Shown: piece by piece, positions 1-9,372 of the stretch
Layout: the number at the start of each line of letters is the position of its first letter
How positions within the stretch are numbered: position 1 is the stretch's first letter
Source: JBOEGW01 sp050633625
Lineage (GTDB): Bacteria; Pseudomonadota; Alphaproteobacteria; Rhodobacterales; Rhodobacteraceae
Assembly: GCA_050633625.1 (NCBI GenBank)
Contig: JBOEGW010000007.1
Span: forward strand, 1 to 64,000
Length of the DNA stretch: 64,000 bases
Direction: 5' to 3'
Position numbers and translations under genes: made by a program
The notes under the pieces: model-generated
Database searches by the model: none
What the model saw: the letters and a program-made list of their open reading frames with translations, nothing else
What the model was told of the DNA's origin: nothing

Positions 1-19
1 AGATGTGTATAAGAGACAG
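1..19. other. Nextera/Tn5 mosaic-end adapter remnant (artefact)
   Basis: The first 19 bases read AGATGTGTATAAGAGACAG, which is exactly the Tn5 transposase mosaic end used in Nextera libraries. It is joined directly to coding sequence of the first gene and introduces an in-frame TAA at 10-12. It is untrimmed library adapter at a contig end and not part of the organism. Real sequence starts at base 20. Confidence 0.97.
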
Positions 20-3000
20 CACCAGAAGATGATTTCACCGGCACAACGACGATCACCTACACCATCACCGATGGCAATGGCGGCACAGACAGCGCGACTG
101 TCACAGTGAACGTCACACCTGACTCGACCCCGAATTCGGTTGATGCGGTTGATGACAGCTACACAACGGATGAAGACACAGCGATCATCATGAACGTCGC
201 TGGTAACGACAGCGATCCTGAGGGTGATGACTTTGACGTAACTTCGGTTGGCTCCGCTGCCAATGGCACGGTTGAACTGCTGCCTGACGGTCGGGTGCAA
301 TACACGCCAAATGACGACTTCAACGGCACTGACAGCTTCACATATGTTGTCACCGATGAGCATGGCGCGACAGATGTTGCGACTGTGAACATCACTGTTG
401 GCGCGGTGAATGACCCGCCTGTCGCAGAAGACGACATCACCACGATCGAAAGCGATGAAGTGGCTGTTGTGGATGTTCTGGTGAACGATAGCGATGTGGA
501 CGGCGATCCGCTGACCGTTATTGACGCAGTTGTCACTGGCGGCGAGGGCACAGTGTCCTTTGACCCAGCGGGCGAGGTGACCTTTGATCCGGCGGATGAC
601 TTCACCGGGACAGCGACAATCACCTACACAATCTCCGATGGCCACGGTGGCACAGACACGGCTGAAGTCCATGTTTGCGTCTTCCCAGACAGCAATTCGG
701 TTGACGCTGTGGATGACACTCAATCCACAGAAGAGGGCACGCCGGTTCTGATCAATGTGATCGACAACGACACCGACCCGGACGGCGACACCTTCGAGGT
801 TGTTGGAAACACCGATCCGTCCCACGGCAGCGTTGTGGACAATGGCGACGGGACCTTCACCTACACACCTGAAACCGGGTTCGTGGGCGAGGATACCTTC
901 ACCTACACGATCGAGGACGAGCATGGCGCGACCGATATCGCGACTGTGACTGTCACCGTGGATGATGTTCCTGAAGATCCGAATGCTGTTGATGATGCAG
1001 AGACCACGCTGGAAGATACCCCAGTGCTGATCGACGCCCTTGGCAACGACTCTGATCCAGACGGTGATCCGCTGACAATCATTGGCAACACAGAGCCTTC
1101 CAACGGCAGCGTTGTTGACAATGGTGACGGCACCTTCACCTACACGCCGGATCAGGATTACAACGGCACGGACAGCTTCACCTACACCATCTCTGACGGC
1201 ACCGGCGGCACAGATGTGGCGACAGTTACCGTCAATGTGGCCCCTGTGAACGACGATCCAATCGCGGTTGACGATATGGCAACCACGGATGAGGAAACGC
1301 CTGTCGATATCGCGGTTCTGCCAAACGACAGTGACGTGGATGGCGACACGCTGAGCGTGATCGGCAACACTGATCCGTCCCACGGCAGCGTTGTTGACAA
1401 TGGCGATGGCACCTTCACCTACACGCCAGAAGCCGACTACACTGGCACAGATACCTTTACTTACACGGTTTCTGACGGCAACGGCGGCACGGATGTGGCC
1501 GAGGTTGTTGTGACGGTGAACGATGTACCTGAGAACACTGTAGATGCTGTGGATGACGCGATCACCACGGATGAGGACACTGCGATCATCGTAGACCTCA
1601 CCTTCAACGACAGTGATCCAGAAGGCGACGACTTTGAAGTGACTGCGCTTGGTACGCCAAGCCACGGCACGGTTGAGCTGCGCCCGGATGGTCAGGTGAA
1701 ATACACGCCAGACGACAACTATAATGGCACCGACACCTTCACCTACACGGTGACGGATGAGCATGGCGCGACAGATGTCGCCACTGTGACGGTCACAATC
1801 GCACCGGAAAACGATGCGCCTGACGCCAACAACGACATCCAAGGCTCCATGCAGGGTCAAACGGTTGACGTGTCTGTCTTGGACAACGACACCGACCCGG
1901 ATGGTGATCCGCTGACAGTGATCGACGCGGTTCTTGAGGATGGCGATGGCACAGTGACCTTCACGCCGGATGGCACAGTGACCTTTGACCCAACCGATGA
2001 TTTCACCGGAACGGCCAATATCACCTACACCATCTCTGATGGGAATGGGGGCACCGATACAGCTGTTGTGCACATCTGCGTCCTGCCAGACACCAACTCG
2101 GTGGATGCGGACGACGACAACGACACAACATCCGTCAATACGCCGGTTCTCATCGACGTTCTCGCGAACGACAGCGATCCGGAAGGCGATAGCTTCGAGG
2201 TTGTGGACAACACTGACCCATCCAACGGGTCTGTGGTCGACAATGGCGATGGGACTTTCACCTACACGCCGGATGCTGGTTTCACCGGGACCGACACCTT
2301 CACCTACACCATCGAGGACGACAAAGGCGCGACTGATATTGCGACCGTCACTGTCACCGTAGATGCAGGTGATCCGCCGGTGGCCGAGGACGACACAGCG
2401 ACCACGCCGGAAGATACCCCGGTTGTAATCGACGTGCTGGCCAACGACTCTGATCCAGACGGTGATCCGCTTGAAGTGACTGAAGCAACCTCGCCAGATG
2501 GCACAGTTGCGATCGACCCTGTGACAGGNNNNNNNNNNNNNNNNNNNNNTCAACGGCACAACCACGATCACCTATACCGTGTCCGATGGGAACGGGAACA
2601 CAGACACAGCCGAAGTGGCCGTCGATGTGACCCCTGTGAACGACGATCCGGTGGCCGAGGATGACACAGCAACAACGGAAGAAGGCGAGCNNNNNNNNNN
2701 NNNNNNNNNNNNNNNNNNNNNNNNNNNNNNNNNNNNNNNNNNNNNNNNNNNNNNNNNNNNNNNNNNNNNNNNNNNNNNNNNNNNNNNNNNNNNNNNNNNN
2801 NNNNNNNNNNNNACGATCACCTACACGATCTCGGACGGCAACGGCGGCACAGACAGCGCGACAGTGACTGTCACTGTGACCGAAGACCCCGACCAAGCTC
2901 CAGTGGCCGAGGACGACACAGCGACCACGCCGGAAGATACCCCGGTTGTAATCGACGTGCTGGCCAACGACTCTGATCCAGACGGTGATCCGCTTGAAGT

Positions 3001-6000
3001 GACTGAAGCAACCTCGCCAGATGGGACAGTTGTGATCGACCCTGTGACAGGTGAANNNNNNNNNNNNNNNNNNNNNNNNNNNNNNNNNNNNNNNTCAACG
3101 GCACAACCACGATCACTTACACCGTGTCCGATGGGAACGGGAACACAGACACAGCCGAAGTGGCCGTCGATGTGACCCCTGTGAACGACGATCCGGTGGC
3201 TGAGGATGACACGGCAACAACGGAAGAAGGCGAGCCAGTCACAATCCCTGTGCTCGACAACGATACCGATGTTGACGGTGATCCGCTCGAAGTGATCGAG
3301 GCAACTTCGCCAGATGGCACAGTCGAGATCGACCCGGTGACAGGCGAACTCACCTTCACACCTGAAGATGACTTCACCGGCACAACGACGATCACCTACA
3401 CCATCACCGATGGCAACGGCGGCACCGACAGCGCGGTTGTGACCGTGAACGTCACACCTGACGACAACACGGTTGATGCGGTTGATGACAGCTACACCAC
3501 CGATGAGGACACAGCGATCATCGTTGACCTCACCGACAATGATAGCGATCCAGAAGGCGATGACTTTGAGGTCACCTCGGTTGGCACACCCACCAACGGC
3601 ACTGTTGAATTGCAGCCCGATGGCACTGTGAAATACACGCCAAACGAAGACTTCAACGGCACCGATACCTTCACCTACATCGTCACCGATGAGCATGGCG
3701 CCACAGATGAGGCGACTGTGACCATCACCATCGACCCGGTCAACGACCGTCCAGATGGCGAAGACGATGTGGCGGTGACACCGGAAGATACCCCGGTTGT
3801 GATCGACGTGATTGCCAATGATACCGATCCGGAAGGCGACCCACTTGAAGTGGCTGAGCTGGGCGAACCAGAGAACGGCACTGCCGAACTCAACCCAGAC
3901 GGCACAGTGACCTACACGCCAAACACCGATTTCACCGGCACCGACACCTTCACCTACACGGTGACGGACGGCAACGGCGGCACCGATGTTGTGACGGTCC
4001 AAGTGGCGGTTGAAAGCGACGAAGTGAACGAAGTGGACGCTGTGGACGATCTGTCTGCAACTGAAACAGACACACCAGTCGTGATCGACGTGCTTGCCAA
4101 CGACAATGATCCAGAAGGCGATGACTTTGAGGTCACCGATGTTGAGGATCCTGCCAACGGCACAGCCGAGCTAAACGCGAACGGCACGATCACCTACACA
4201 CCGGACACTGGTTTCACCGGCACCGAAACCTTCACTTACACGGTGACGGATGAGCATGGGGCAACCGATGTTGCGACTGTGACAGTGATTGTCTCGGATG
4301 ATCCGAACCTGGCGCCTGATGCGGTGGACGACACGGCAGAAACACCGGAAGATACCCCGGTTGTGATCGACGTGCTCGCCAACGACACGGACCCAGACGA
4401 CGATCCGCTGACAGTGACGGATGCGACCTCGCCAGAAGGCACTGTGGAGATTGATCCGGTAACGGGCGAACTCACCTTCACACCCGAAGAGGACTTCACC
4501 GGCACCGCGACGATCACCTACACGGTATCGGACGGCAATGGTGAGACGGATACGGCTGTTGTTACGGTCAACGTGACCCCGGTCAATGACGCGCCGGACA
4601 CCAACCCGGACGACACATCCACGCTCGAAGGCACCCCGGTCGAAATTCCGGTTCTGGCGAACGACTCTGACCCAGAAGGTGACCCACTTGAGGTGATCGA
4701 CACGACTGATCCGACCCACGGCACTGTGTCCGTGAACCCGGATGGGACGATCGAATACACACCTGAGGCGGATTACACCGGCACCGACACCTTTACCTAC
4801 ACGGTATCGGACGGGAATGGCGGCACGGCCACGGACACTGTGACCATTGATGTTCTGCCTGATGGCACGAACACCGTGGATGCTGTGAACGACGAGTACG
4901 TTGTGCCTGAGGATACCTCGATCATCGTGGACCTGACGGAGAACGATAGCGATCCAGAAGGCGACGACTTCTCGGTGACCTCGATCACTCAGCCAAGCCA
5001 CGGGACAGCCGAGCTTCTGCCAGACGGGACAGTTCAGTATACGCCTGAGCCAAACTTCGAAGGCACCGACATCTTCACCTACACGGTGACCGATGAATTC
5101 GGGGCAACCGATGTGGCGACTGTGTCTCTGACGGTGCCTGAGGTTGAGGATGATCCTGACGCCGAAGACGATCTGGACGTCACAGCCGTCAACACCCCGG
5201 TCACAATCGACGTTCTTGCGAACGACGAAGACCCGGATGGCGACGACTTGTCGGTCAGCGATACGACCGATCCTGATCACGGCACTCTGTCCGTGAACCC
5301 GGATGGGACGATCGAGTACACCCCAGAAGCCGACTTCACTGGCACCGATACCTTCACCTACACAGTGACGGACGGGAACGGGAACACCGACATCGCGACT
5401 GTGACGGTTGTGGTGGAGCCAGACGGTGACAACCGCCCACCGGTTGCGACTGATGACGAAGACCGCACTCCAATCGAAACGCCGGTTGTGATTGATGTCC
5501 TCGCCAACGACAGCGACCCGGACGGGGACGACCTGACGGTGCTTGAGGCAACAACGCCTGATGGCACGGTCGAGATTGATCCTGTCACCGGTGAGCTGAC
5601 CTTCACCCCTGCGGATGACTTCACAGGGCCGGCCACGATCACCTATACGATCGCGGACGAAGAAGGTCTGACCGATACGGCAACTGTCACAGTGATGGTC
5701 AACGATGGGATCGTGGAAGGCACAGACGGCGCTGATGTGATCGACGCAGGTTACACAGGTGATCCAGAAGGTGACCTTGTGGAAGGCGAAGACAACATCT
5801 TCTCGACTGATCCTGAGGATGCCAATGACGACATTATCGAAGCCTACGGCGGTGACGATATTGTGGATGCAGGCGAAGGCGACGATCATGTTGACGGCGG
5901 CGACGGCGACGACATTATCGACGGCGGCGAAGGCGATGACACGATCATTGGCGGCCAAGGCGCTGATACTGTGGACGGTGGCGACGGCGACGATGTGATC

Positions 6001-7398
6001 GACACATCCGGTCCAAACCCTGCCTCCGATCACGGCATCACCGATCCAACCGATCCGCTCTATGCTGTGGCTCCATTGGACGACGATCCGAATGACGACA
6101 AAGACGTTGTTGACGGTGGTGCGGGTGACGACACGATCACAACTGGCGATGATGCAGACATCATTGACGGTGGTGAGGGTGACGACACAATCGACGGTGG
6201 TCTGGACGACGATGAAATCGACGGTGGCGAAGGCGATGACTTTATCATCGGTGGCCACGGTGCGGATGACATCGACGGCGGTGACGGCGATGACGAAATC
6301 TGGGGTGGACTTGGGCCGGATGCAACCGACCTCCTGAACATCCCTGACGACGTTGATCCGCGCCCAGAGAACGGTATCGACACGATCCATGGTGGCGACG
6401 GTGACGATGTCATCTACGGCCAGGATGATGACGATGTGCTCTACGGTGATGAAGGCGATGACACAATCGACGGCGGCATCGACGAGGACATGATCTTCGG
6501 CGGCGAGGGCGACGATGTGCTCCTTGGCGGTGCAGGGGATGACATCATCGACGGTGGTGAAGGCGAAGACGAAGCCTTTGGTGGCGACGATCGTGATACC
6601 TTCCTCAACGTCGGCCCGAATGACTATGTTGACGGGAACGAAGGTGGCGACGACTGGGATACCCTTGATCTGCGCGGGTCCGCGCCGGTCGGTGGTGGCC
6701 TCAAAGTCACCAAAGACCCTGACAACGAAGAAAACGGCGTTGTTGAGTTCTTTGACGATGAGGGCAATTCCACAGGGACCATGGAGTTCTACAACATCGA
6801 GGATGTTGTGCCGTGCTTCACCCCTGGGACGCTGATCGCGACACCGAAAGGCGAGCGTTTGGTCGAAGAGCTGCAAATGGGCGATAAAGTCATCACCCGC
6901 GACAATGGTATTCAGGAAATCCGCTGGATCGGCGCCAAGCCGATGGATTGGAAAACCCTGAATTCCAACGAGCACCTCAAGCCGGTTCTGATCCGCGCTG
7001 GGTCGCTTGGGAACGGTCTGCCGGAACGCGATATGCTCGTGTCTCCGAACCACCGGATCCTTGTCGCCAATGACCGCACTGCGCTCTACTTCGACGAGCG
7101 TGAGGTTCTGGCCTCGGCCAAGCACCTTGTCGACAACAAGACCATTTCCACGGTCGATGTGAAGGACGTGACCTACATCCACTTCATGTTCGATCATCAC
7201 GAAGTGGTTCTGTCGGACGGTGCCTGGACAGAGAGCTTCCAGCCTGGCGATTACTCGCTCAAAGGCATCGGAAACTCGCAGCGTCAGGAACTCTTTGAGC
7301 TCTTCCCAGAGCTGGAAACGCAAGAAGGCATCGAAGATTTCTCGGCAGCGCGCCGGGTTCTCAAGAAGCACGAAGCGCAAATGTTGCTGAAGAAGTAA
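20..7398 (+). CDS. Giant Ig/cadherin-like repeat RTX protein with C-terminal Hint domain (5' partial, gapped)
   Basis: 3' part of a very large secreted, acidic, Asp-rich protein; the true start lies beyond the contig edge, since coding continues to base 20. From 20 to about 5710 it holds about 20 visible Ig/cadherin-like units of roughly 90 residues, each with cores such as VIDVLANDSDPDGDPL and FTYTVSDGNGGTD. From about 5715 to 6640 RTX-like GGxGDDxI nonapeptides follow, interrupted by two linkers. The last 190 residues form a Hint_2-type Hedgehog/intein domain starting at CFTPGTLI (Cys codon 6814), with block-B SPNHR (His codon 7051) and a late HHE...ESF motif. RTX plus Ig arrays suggest type I secretion and an adhesin or surface role; Hint suggests self-cleavage. 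Three N-gaps interrupt the gene, and the frame shifts between them because the gap lengths are wrong. A hairpin follows the stop. Confidence 0.9.
2529..2549. other. Assembly gap 1 (21 N, probably about 29 nt)
   Basis: Run of N inside an Ig-like unit, between a DPVTG coding stretch and one reading FNGTTTITY. Upstream coding is in frame 1 and downstream in frame 2. The homologous unit at 3345-3373 has 29 nt at this place, which would restore the frame. Confidence 0.9.
2691..2812. other. Assembly gap 2 (122 N, probably about 152 nt)
   Basis: Run of N in the next unit. The homologous stretch in the intact copy (3236-3387) is 152 nt. Both lengths leave the same remainder modulo 3, so the reading frame is unchanged across this gap. 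Confidence 0.9.
3056..3094. other. Assembly gap 3 (39 N, probably about 25 nt)
   Basis: Run of N at the same repeat phase as gap 1. The intact copy implies 25 nt here. This correction returns the downstream coding to the frame used upstream of gap 1. Confidence 0.9.
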
Positions 7399-7404
7399 TG
7401 CAGC

Positions 7405-7430
7405 GACCCGGCGGAGTAATTCGCCGGGTC
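7405..7430 (+). terminator. Hairpin after giant protein gene, no T-run
   Basis: Perfect 9-bp stem GACCCGGCG/CGCCGGGTC with an 8-nt loop, starting 7 nt after the stop codon. It lacks a following T-run, so it may protect the mRNA 3' end or be a weak terminator. Confidence 0.5.
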
Positions 7431-7528
7431 ACCCAACCCGAAAGGGGGAGGGGCTGCCCCCGGTCAATTACGACCACGGCTTCAGGGACCGTTTGCGATT
7501 AGACCTGACCGTTTCGGAGTTATGAAAG

Positions 7529-7559
7529 CACCCTTGCAGGCAGCTGCAAGGGTGTTTTT
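7529..7559 (+). terminator. Rho-independent terminator
   Basis: 11-bp perfect stem CACCCTTGCAG/CTGCAAGGGTG with a 4-nt loop (7540-7543), followed by TTTTT. Likely end of the giant-protein transcript. Confidence 0.85.
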
Positions 7560-7622
7560 ATGTGTGAACTGCCGCGATAGGACTGGGGAAAGGCCGGGAA
7601 AAAGCCGGGGGCAAGGCTGGGG

Positions 7623-7662
7623 GCAAGGCTGGGGGCGCTGCCCCCAGACCCCCGAGGTATTT
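7623..7662. repeat. Dispersed intergenic repeat, copy 1
   Basis: 40 bp identical to 22115-22154. It contains the hairpin CTGGGGGC-GCT-GCCCCCAG (7629-7647) and ends in GAGGTATTT. Preceded by two shorter partial copies of the AAGGCTGGGGGC motif. Confidence 0.8.
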
Positions 7663-7880
7663 TGAAAACAAGGAAAACAGGGAAAATGAAGATGCGCCGC
7701 CACTGGCGCCATTGTTTCGCCATAATTGGGTAATCGTGAACAATCGGCGGTATTGTTTCTGGAGGCGAAACAATGAAGCGGTGACCCTTTGGGGCTAATA
7801 AAACAAGGGGAGGGGGCGTCTTCAAGAGTGAATCAGTGAGAGGGTCTTTCACGCGTTAACCTTGTCGTTTTTGCCGGGTA

Positions 7881-7921
7881 AATTCGGGTGAAATGGGGCG
7901 AAATGAGGCGAAAATGTGGCG
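7881..7921 (+). repeat. Degenerate 10-bp tandem repeat
   Basis: Four consecutive units of about 10 bp: AATTCGGGTG, AAATGGGGCG, AAATGAGGCG, AAAATGTGGCG. The period is about one helical turn, 150-190 bp upstream of the Hint-like gene. A binding site is possible but not shown. Confidence 0.45.
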
Positions 7922-8072
7922 CGTTGCGCGACAGCCCAATAGAATAAGGGGGTTGCGGAGCCTTTAGAAAATTCATTTTTCTGGGAAAATTCATAATTCA
8001 GGCACCATTTCTCGGTAGGTTGTTTTCATCGGACAAAAACCGATGTGTCGAAACTGAACTGGACCTGAAACC

Positions 8073-8768
8073 ATGCTGCATTTCCGTTCCCCTGCTGTTG
8101 AACGCGACCTCGATCCCGGTCTGCTCCGTGATCTGGAAGGTGGCTCCGGTCAAAACCCGCTTTCGGTGTTTTCGACCTCTGGGCTCGCGCCATCGGCATT
8201 GGTGGAAACTGTGAATGGTCCAGTCTTGGCGCGTGATCTCAAACCCGGTGATCGGGTTTTGACGCGCGACAATGGGGTTCAGTCGGTGCGATGGGCCGGG
8301 GAGAGCATGTCAATGTTTGATCCGGACGCGGAGCAAGCTTCCGCCAAAGGGCCTGTGCGCATCCGCGCCGGCGCACTTGGGACCAATAAGGAGGCAGGTA
8401 ACCTCGTCCTTGCCCCCGGTCAGCAGGTGTTGGTGCGCGGCATCATGAACGAATTGTTGTTCGGTACAGATGAGGTGATGGCCTCGGTTGGCGATCTGGC
8501 GCATCTGGACGGTGTGGATTTCGTGCCGCGCTCCGTCGTGCGCTGGCAGCATGTGCTGCTGGACACCCATGAGTTGCTCAACGTGAACGGCGTGTGGATG
8601 GAGAGCTTTTCGCCTGAAATGTGGTCGATCCGGGTGGCCTTCCCTGAGCAATGGGAAGAAATCACCACGGCCGTTCCGCGCCTGCGCTATGAGAACGGCT
8701 CCGCCGCCTATATTTCGCCGCGCCTGTCGCTCAATGGGCGCGAAGCGATCCTGCTCAACGAGATTTAA
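8073..8768 (+). CDS. Stand-alone Hint_2-like protein lacking catalytic residues
   Basis: 231-residue protein that aligns over most of its length with the C-terminal Hint domain of the giant protein upstream: GDRVLTRDNGVQ versus GDKVITRDNGIQ, PVRIRAGALG versus PVLIRAGSLG, and GVWMESFSP versus GAWTESFQP. The Cys that would start the self-processing domain aligns with Gly37, and the block-B PNHR motif is PGQQ here (Gln117 in place of His). The late His-Glu pair (THE) is kept. It is therefore probably inactive for autoproteolysis. No signal peptide or membrane segment is evident. Its 3' end overlaps the convergent nucleotidyltransferase gene by 14 bp. The role is unknown; a binding partner or regulator of the giant protein is an inference. 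Confidence 0.8.
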   Translation: MLHFRSPAVERDLDPGLLRDLEGGSGQNPLSVFSTSGLAPSALVETVNGPVLARDLKPGDRVLTRDNGVQSVRWAGESMSMFDPDAEQASAKGPVRIRAGALGTNKEAGNLVLAPGQQVLVRGIMNELLFGTDEVMASVGDLAHLDGVDFVPRSVVRWQHVLLDTHELLNVNGVWMESFSPEMWSIRVAFPEQWEEITTAVPRLRYENGSAAYISPRLSLNGREAILLNEI

Positions 8769-9372
8769 CGGACGATCGAGTCTCGCGCGAAGTGCGCCAC
8801 TTGGCCCAAGCCTCTGGCGTGTCGAGGTCTGTGAGCGCGTGTTGTTCAGGCAACGTCACATGGGTGAGGCGCGATTTTTGCGCGTTCATCAGGCTCTTGG
8901 CGCCCTGGTCTCCCGACAGCGCCAACAGATCGGCAAAATCGCGCTTTTGAAACACCACAGGATGCCCCGGCACCCCCAAAGCGCTCGTGCCACGCAAGAT
9001 ATGCGCCCCGTCATTTGCTGCGAACATATGCTCAAGATCGTCTTGGGTGATATCGGGCATATCGGCAAGCATCACCAAAACCGAACGCGTTTCTCCAGGG
9101 AGCGCCGCAATGCCGGCCTTCAACGACTGTGCCATCCCCTCGGAGGCGTCCAAGACCTCAATCGCCGTTATCCACCGCGATACCAAAGCCCAGCGTTCGG
9201 GATATGAAGCGCGAGGGGGCAGGGTCACATAAACCGGGTGCCCGGTGGCGCGCGCCGTCTCCAAGCGCTCTGCGAGCAAAGCCACCCCATCCACAAGTTC
9301 CAACAGCTTGTCGCCCCCGCGCATGCGCGAGGATGACCCAGCCGCAAGAACCAAAATCGCGCTGTCGCTCAT
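8755..9372 (-). CDS. MobA/MocA-like nucleotidyltransferase
   Basis: 205-residue NTP transferase of the molybdenum-cofactor guanylyl/cytidylyltransferase family. The N-terminal LAAGSSSRM...DKLLE is the nucleotide-binding signature, and VMLADMP around residue 100 supplies the metal-binding Asp. GHPVVF and DLDTPE near the C-terminus fit MocA-like enzymes. It would attach CMP or GMP to molybdopterin, but the family also includes enzymes with other substrates. Its start overlaps the livM stop by 4 bp (ATGA), so it is the last gene of the liv-type operon. That placement is odd for a cofactor enzyme and hints that the transported compound is handled by a molybdoenzyme; this is only an inference. Confidence 0.75.
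   Translation of the reverse strand: MSDSAILVLAAGSSSRMRGGDKLLELVDGVALLAERLETARATGHPVYVTLPPRASYPERWALVSRWITAIEVLDASEGMAQSLKAGIAALPGETRSVLVMLADMPDITQDDLEHMFAANDGAHILRGTSALGVPGHPVVFQKRDFADLLALSGDQGAKSLMNAQKSRLTHVTLPEQHALTDLDTPEAWAKWRTSRETRSSVKSR

Larger units (their letters stand above)
2383..3235 (+). repeat. Near-identical two-unit tandem duplication in the Ig array
   Basis: 2383-2528 and 2908-3053 differ at only two or three bases, and 2550-2690 and 3095-3235 at about five. Together they form two copies of an Ig-unit pair about 525-550 bp apart. All three N-gaps lie inside this duplication, as expected where short reads could not be placed uniquely. Confidence 0.85.
7399..8072. other. 674-bp intergenic stretch with hairpins and short repeats
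   Basis: No convincing gene. It holds a hairpin at 7405-7430, a strong terminator at 7529-7559, one copy of a 40-bp dispersed repeat at 7623-7662, degenerate 10-bp tandem units at 7881-7921, the direct repeat GAAAATTCAT at 7967-7976 and 7985-7994, and a small hairpin CATCGG/CCGATG at 8027-8045 just before the Hint-like gene. The AT-rich 7960-8030 part is a plausible promoter region for that gene. Confidence 0.6.

Noticed and set aside
1..19. Transposon end
   Set aside because: It is the engineered Tn5 mosaic end at the very contig edge, so a library adapter and not a resident transposon.
106..2664. Giant protein gene starting at 106 and being a frameshifted pseudogene
   Set aside because: Coding homologous to other units continues upstream to base 20, and the frame changes coincide exactly with N-gaps of wrong size.
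4171..7380. 1069-aa open frame on the minus strand
   Set aside because: It is the antisense of the Asp/Gly/Thr-rich repeat array; the codon pattern of the repeats leaves that frame free of stops. No domain-like sequence.
7482..7852. Short minus-strand open frames in the spacer before the Hint-like gene
   Set aside because: They translate the terminator and dispersed repeat; the same peptide pattern recurs at 22089-22454 from the other repeat copy.
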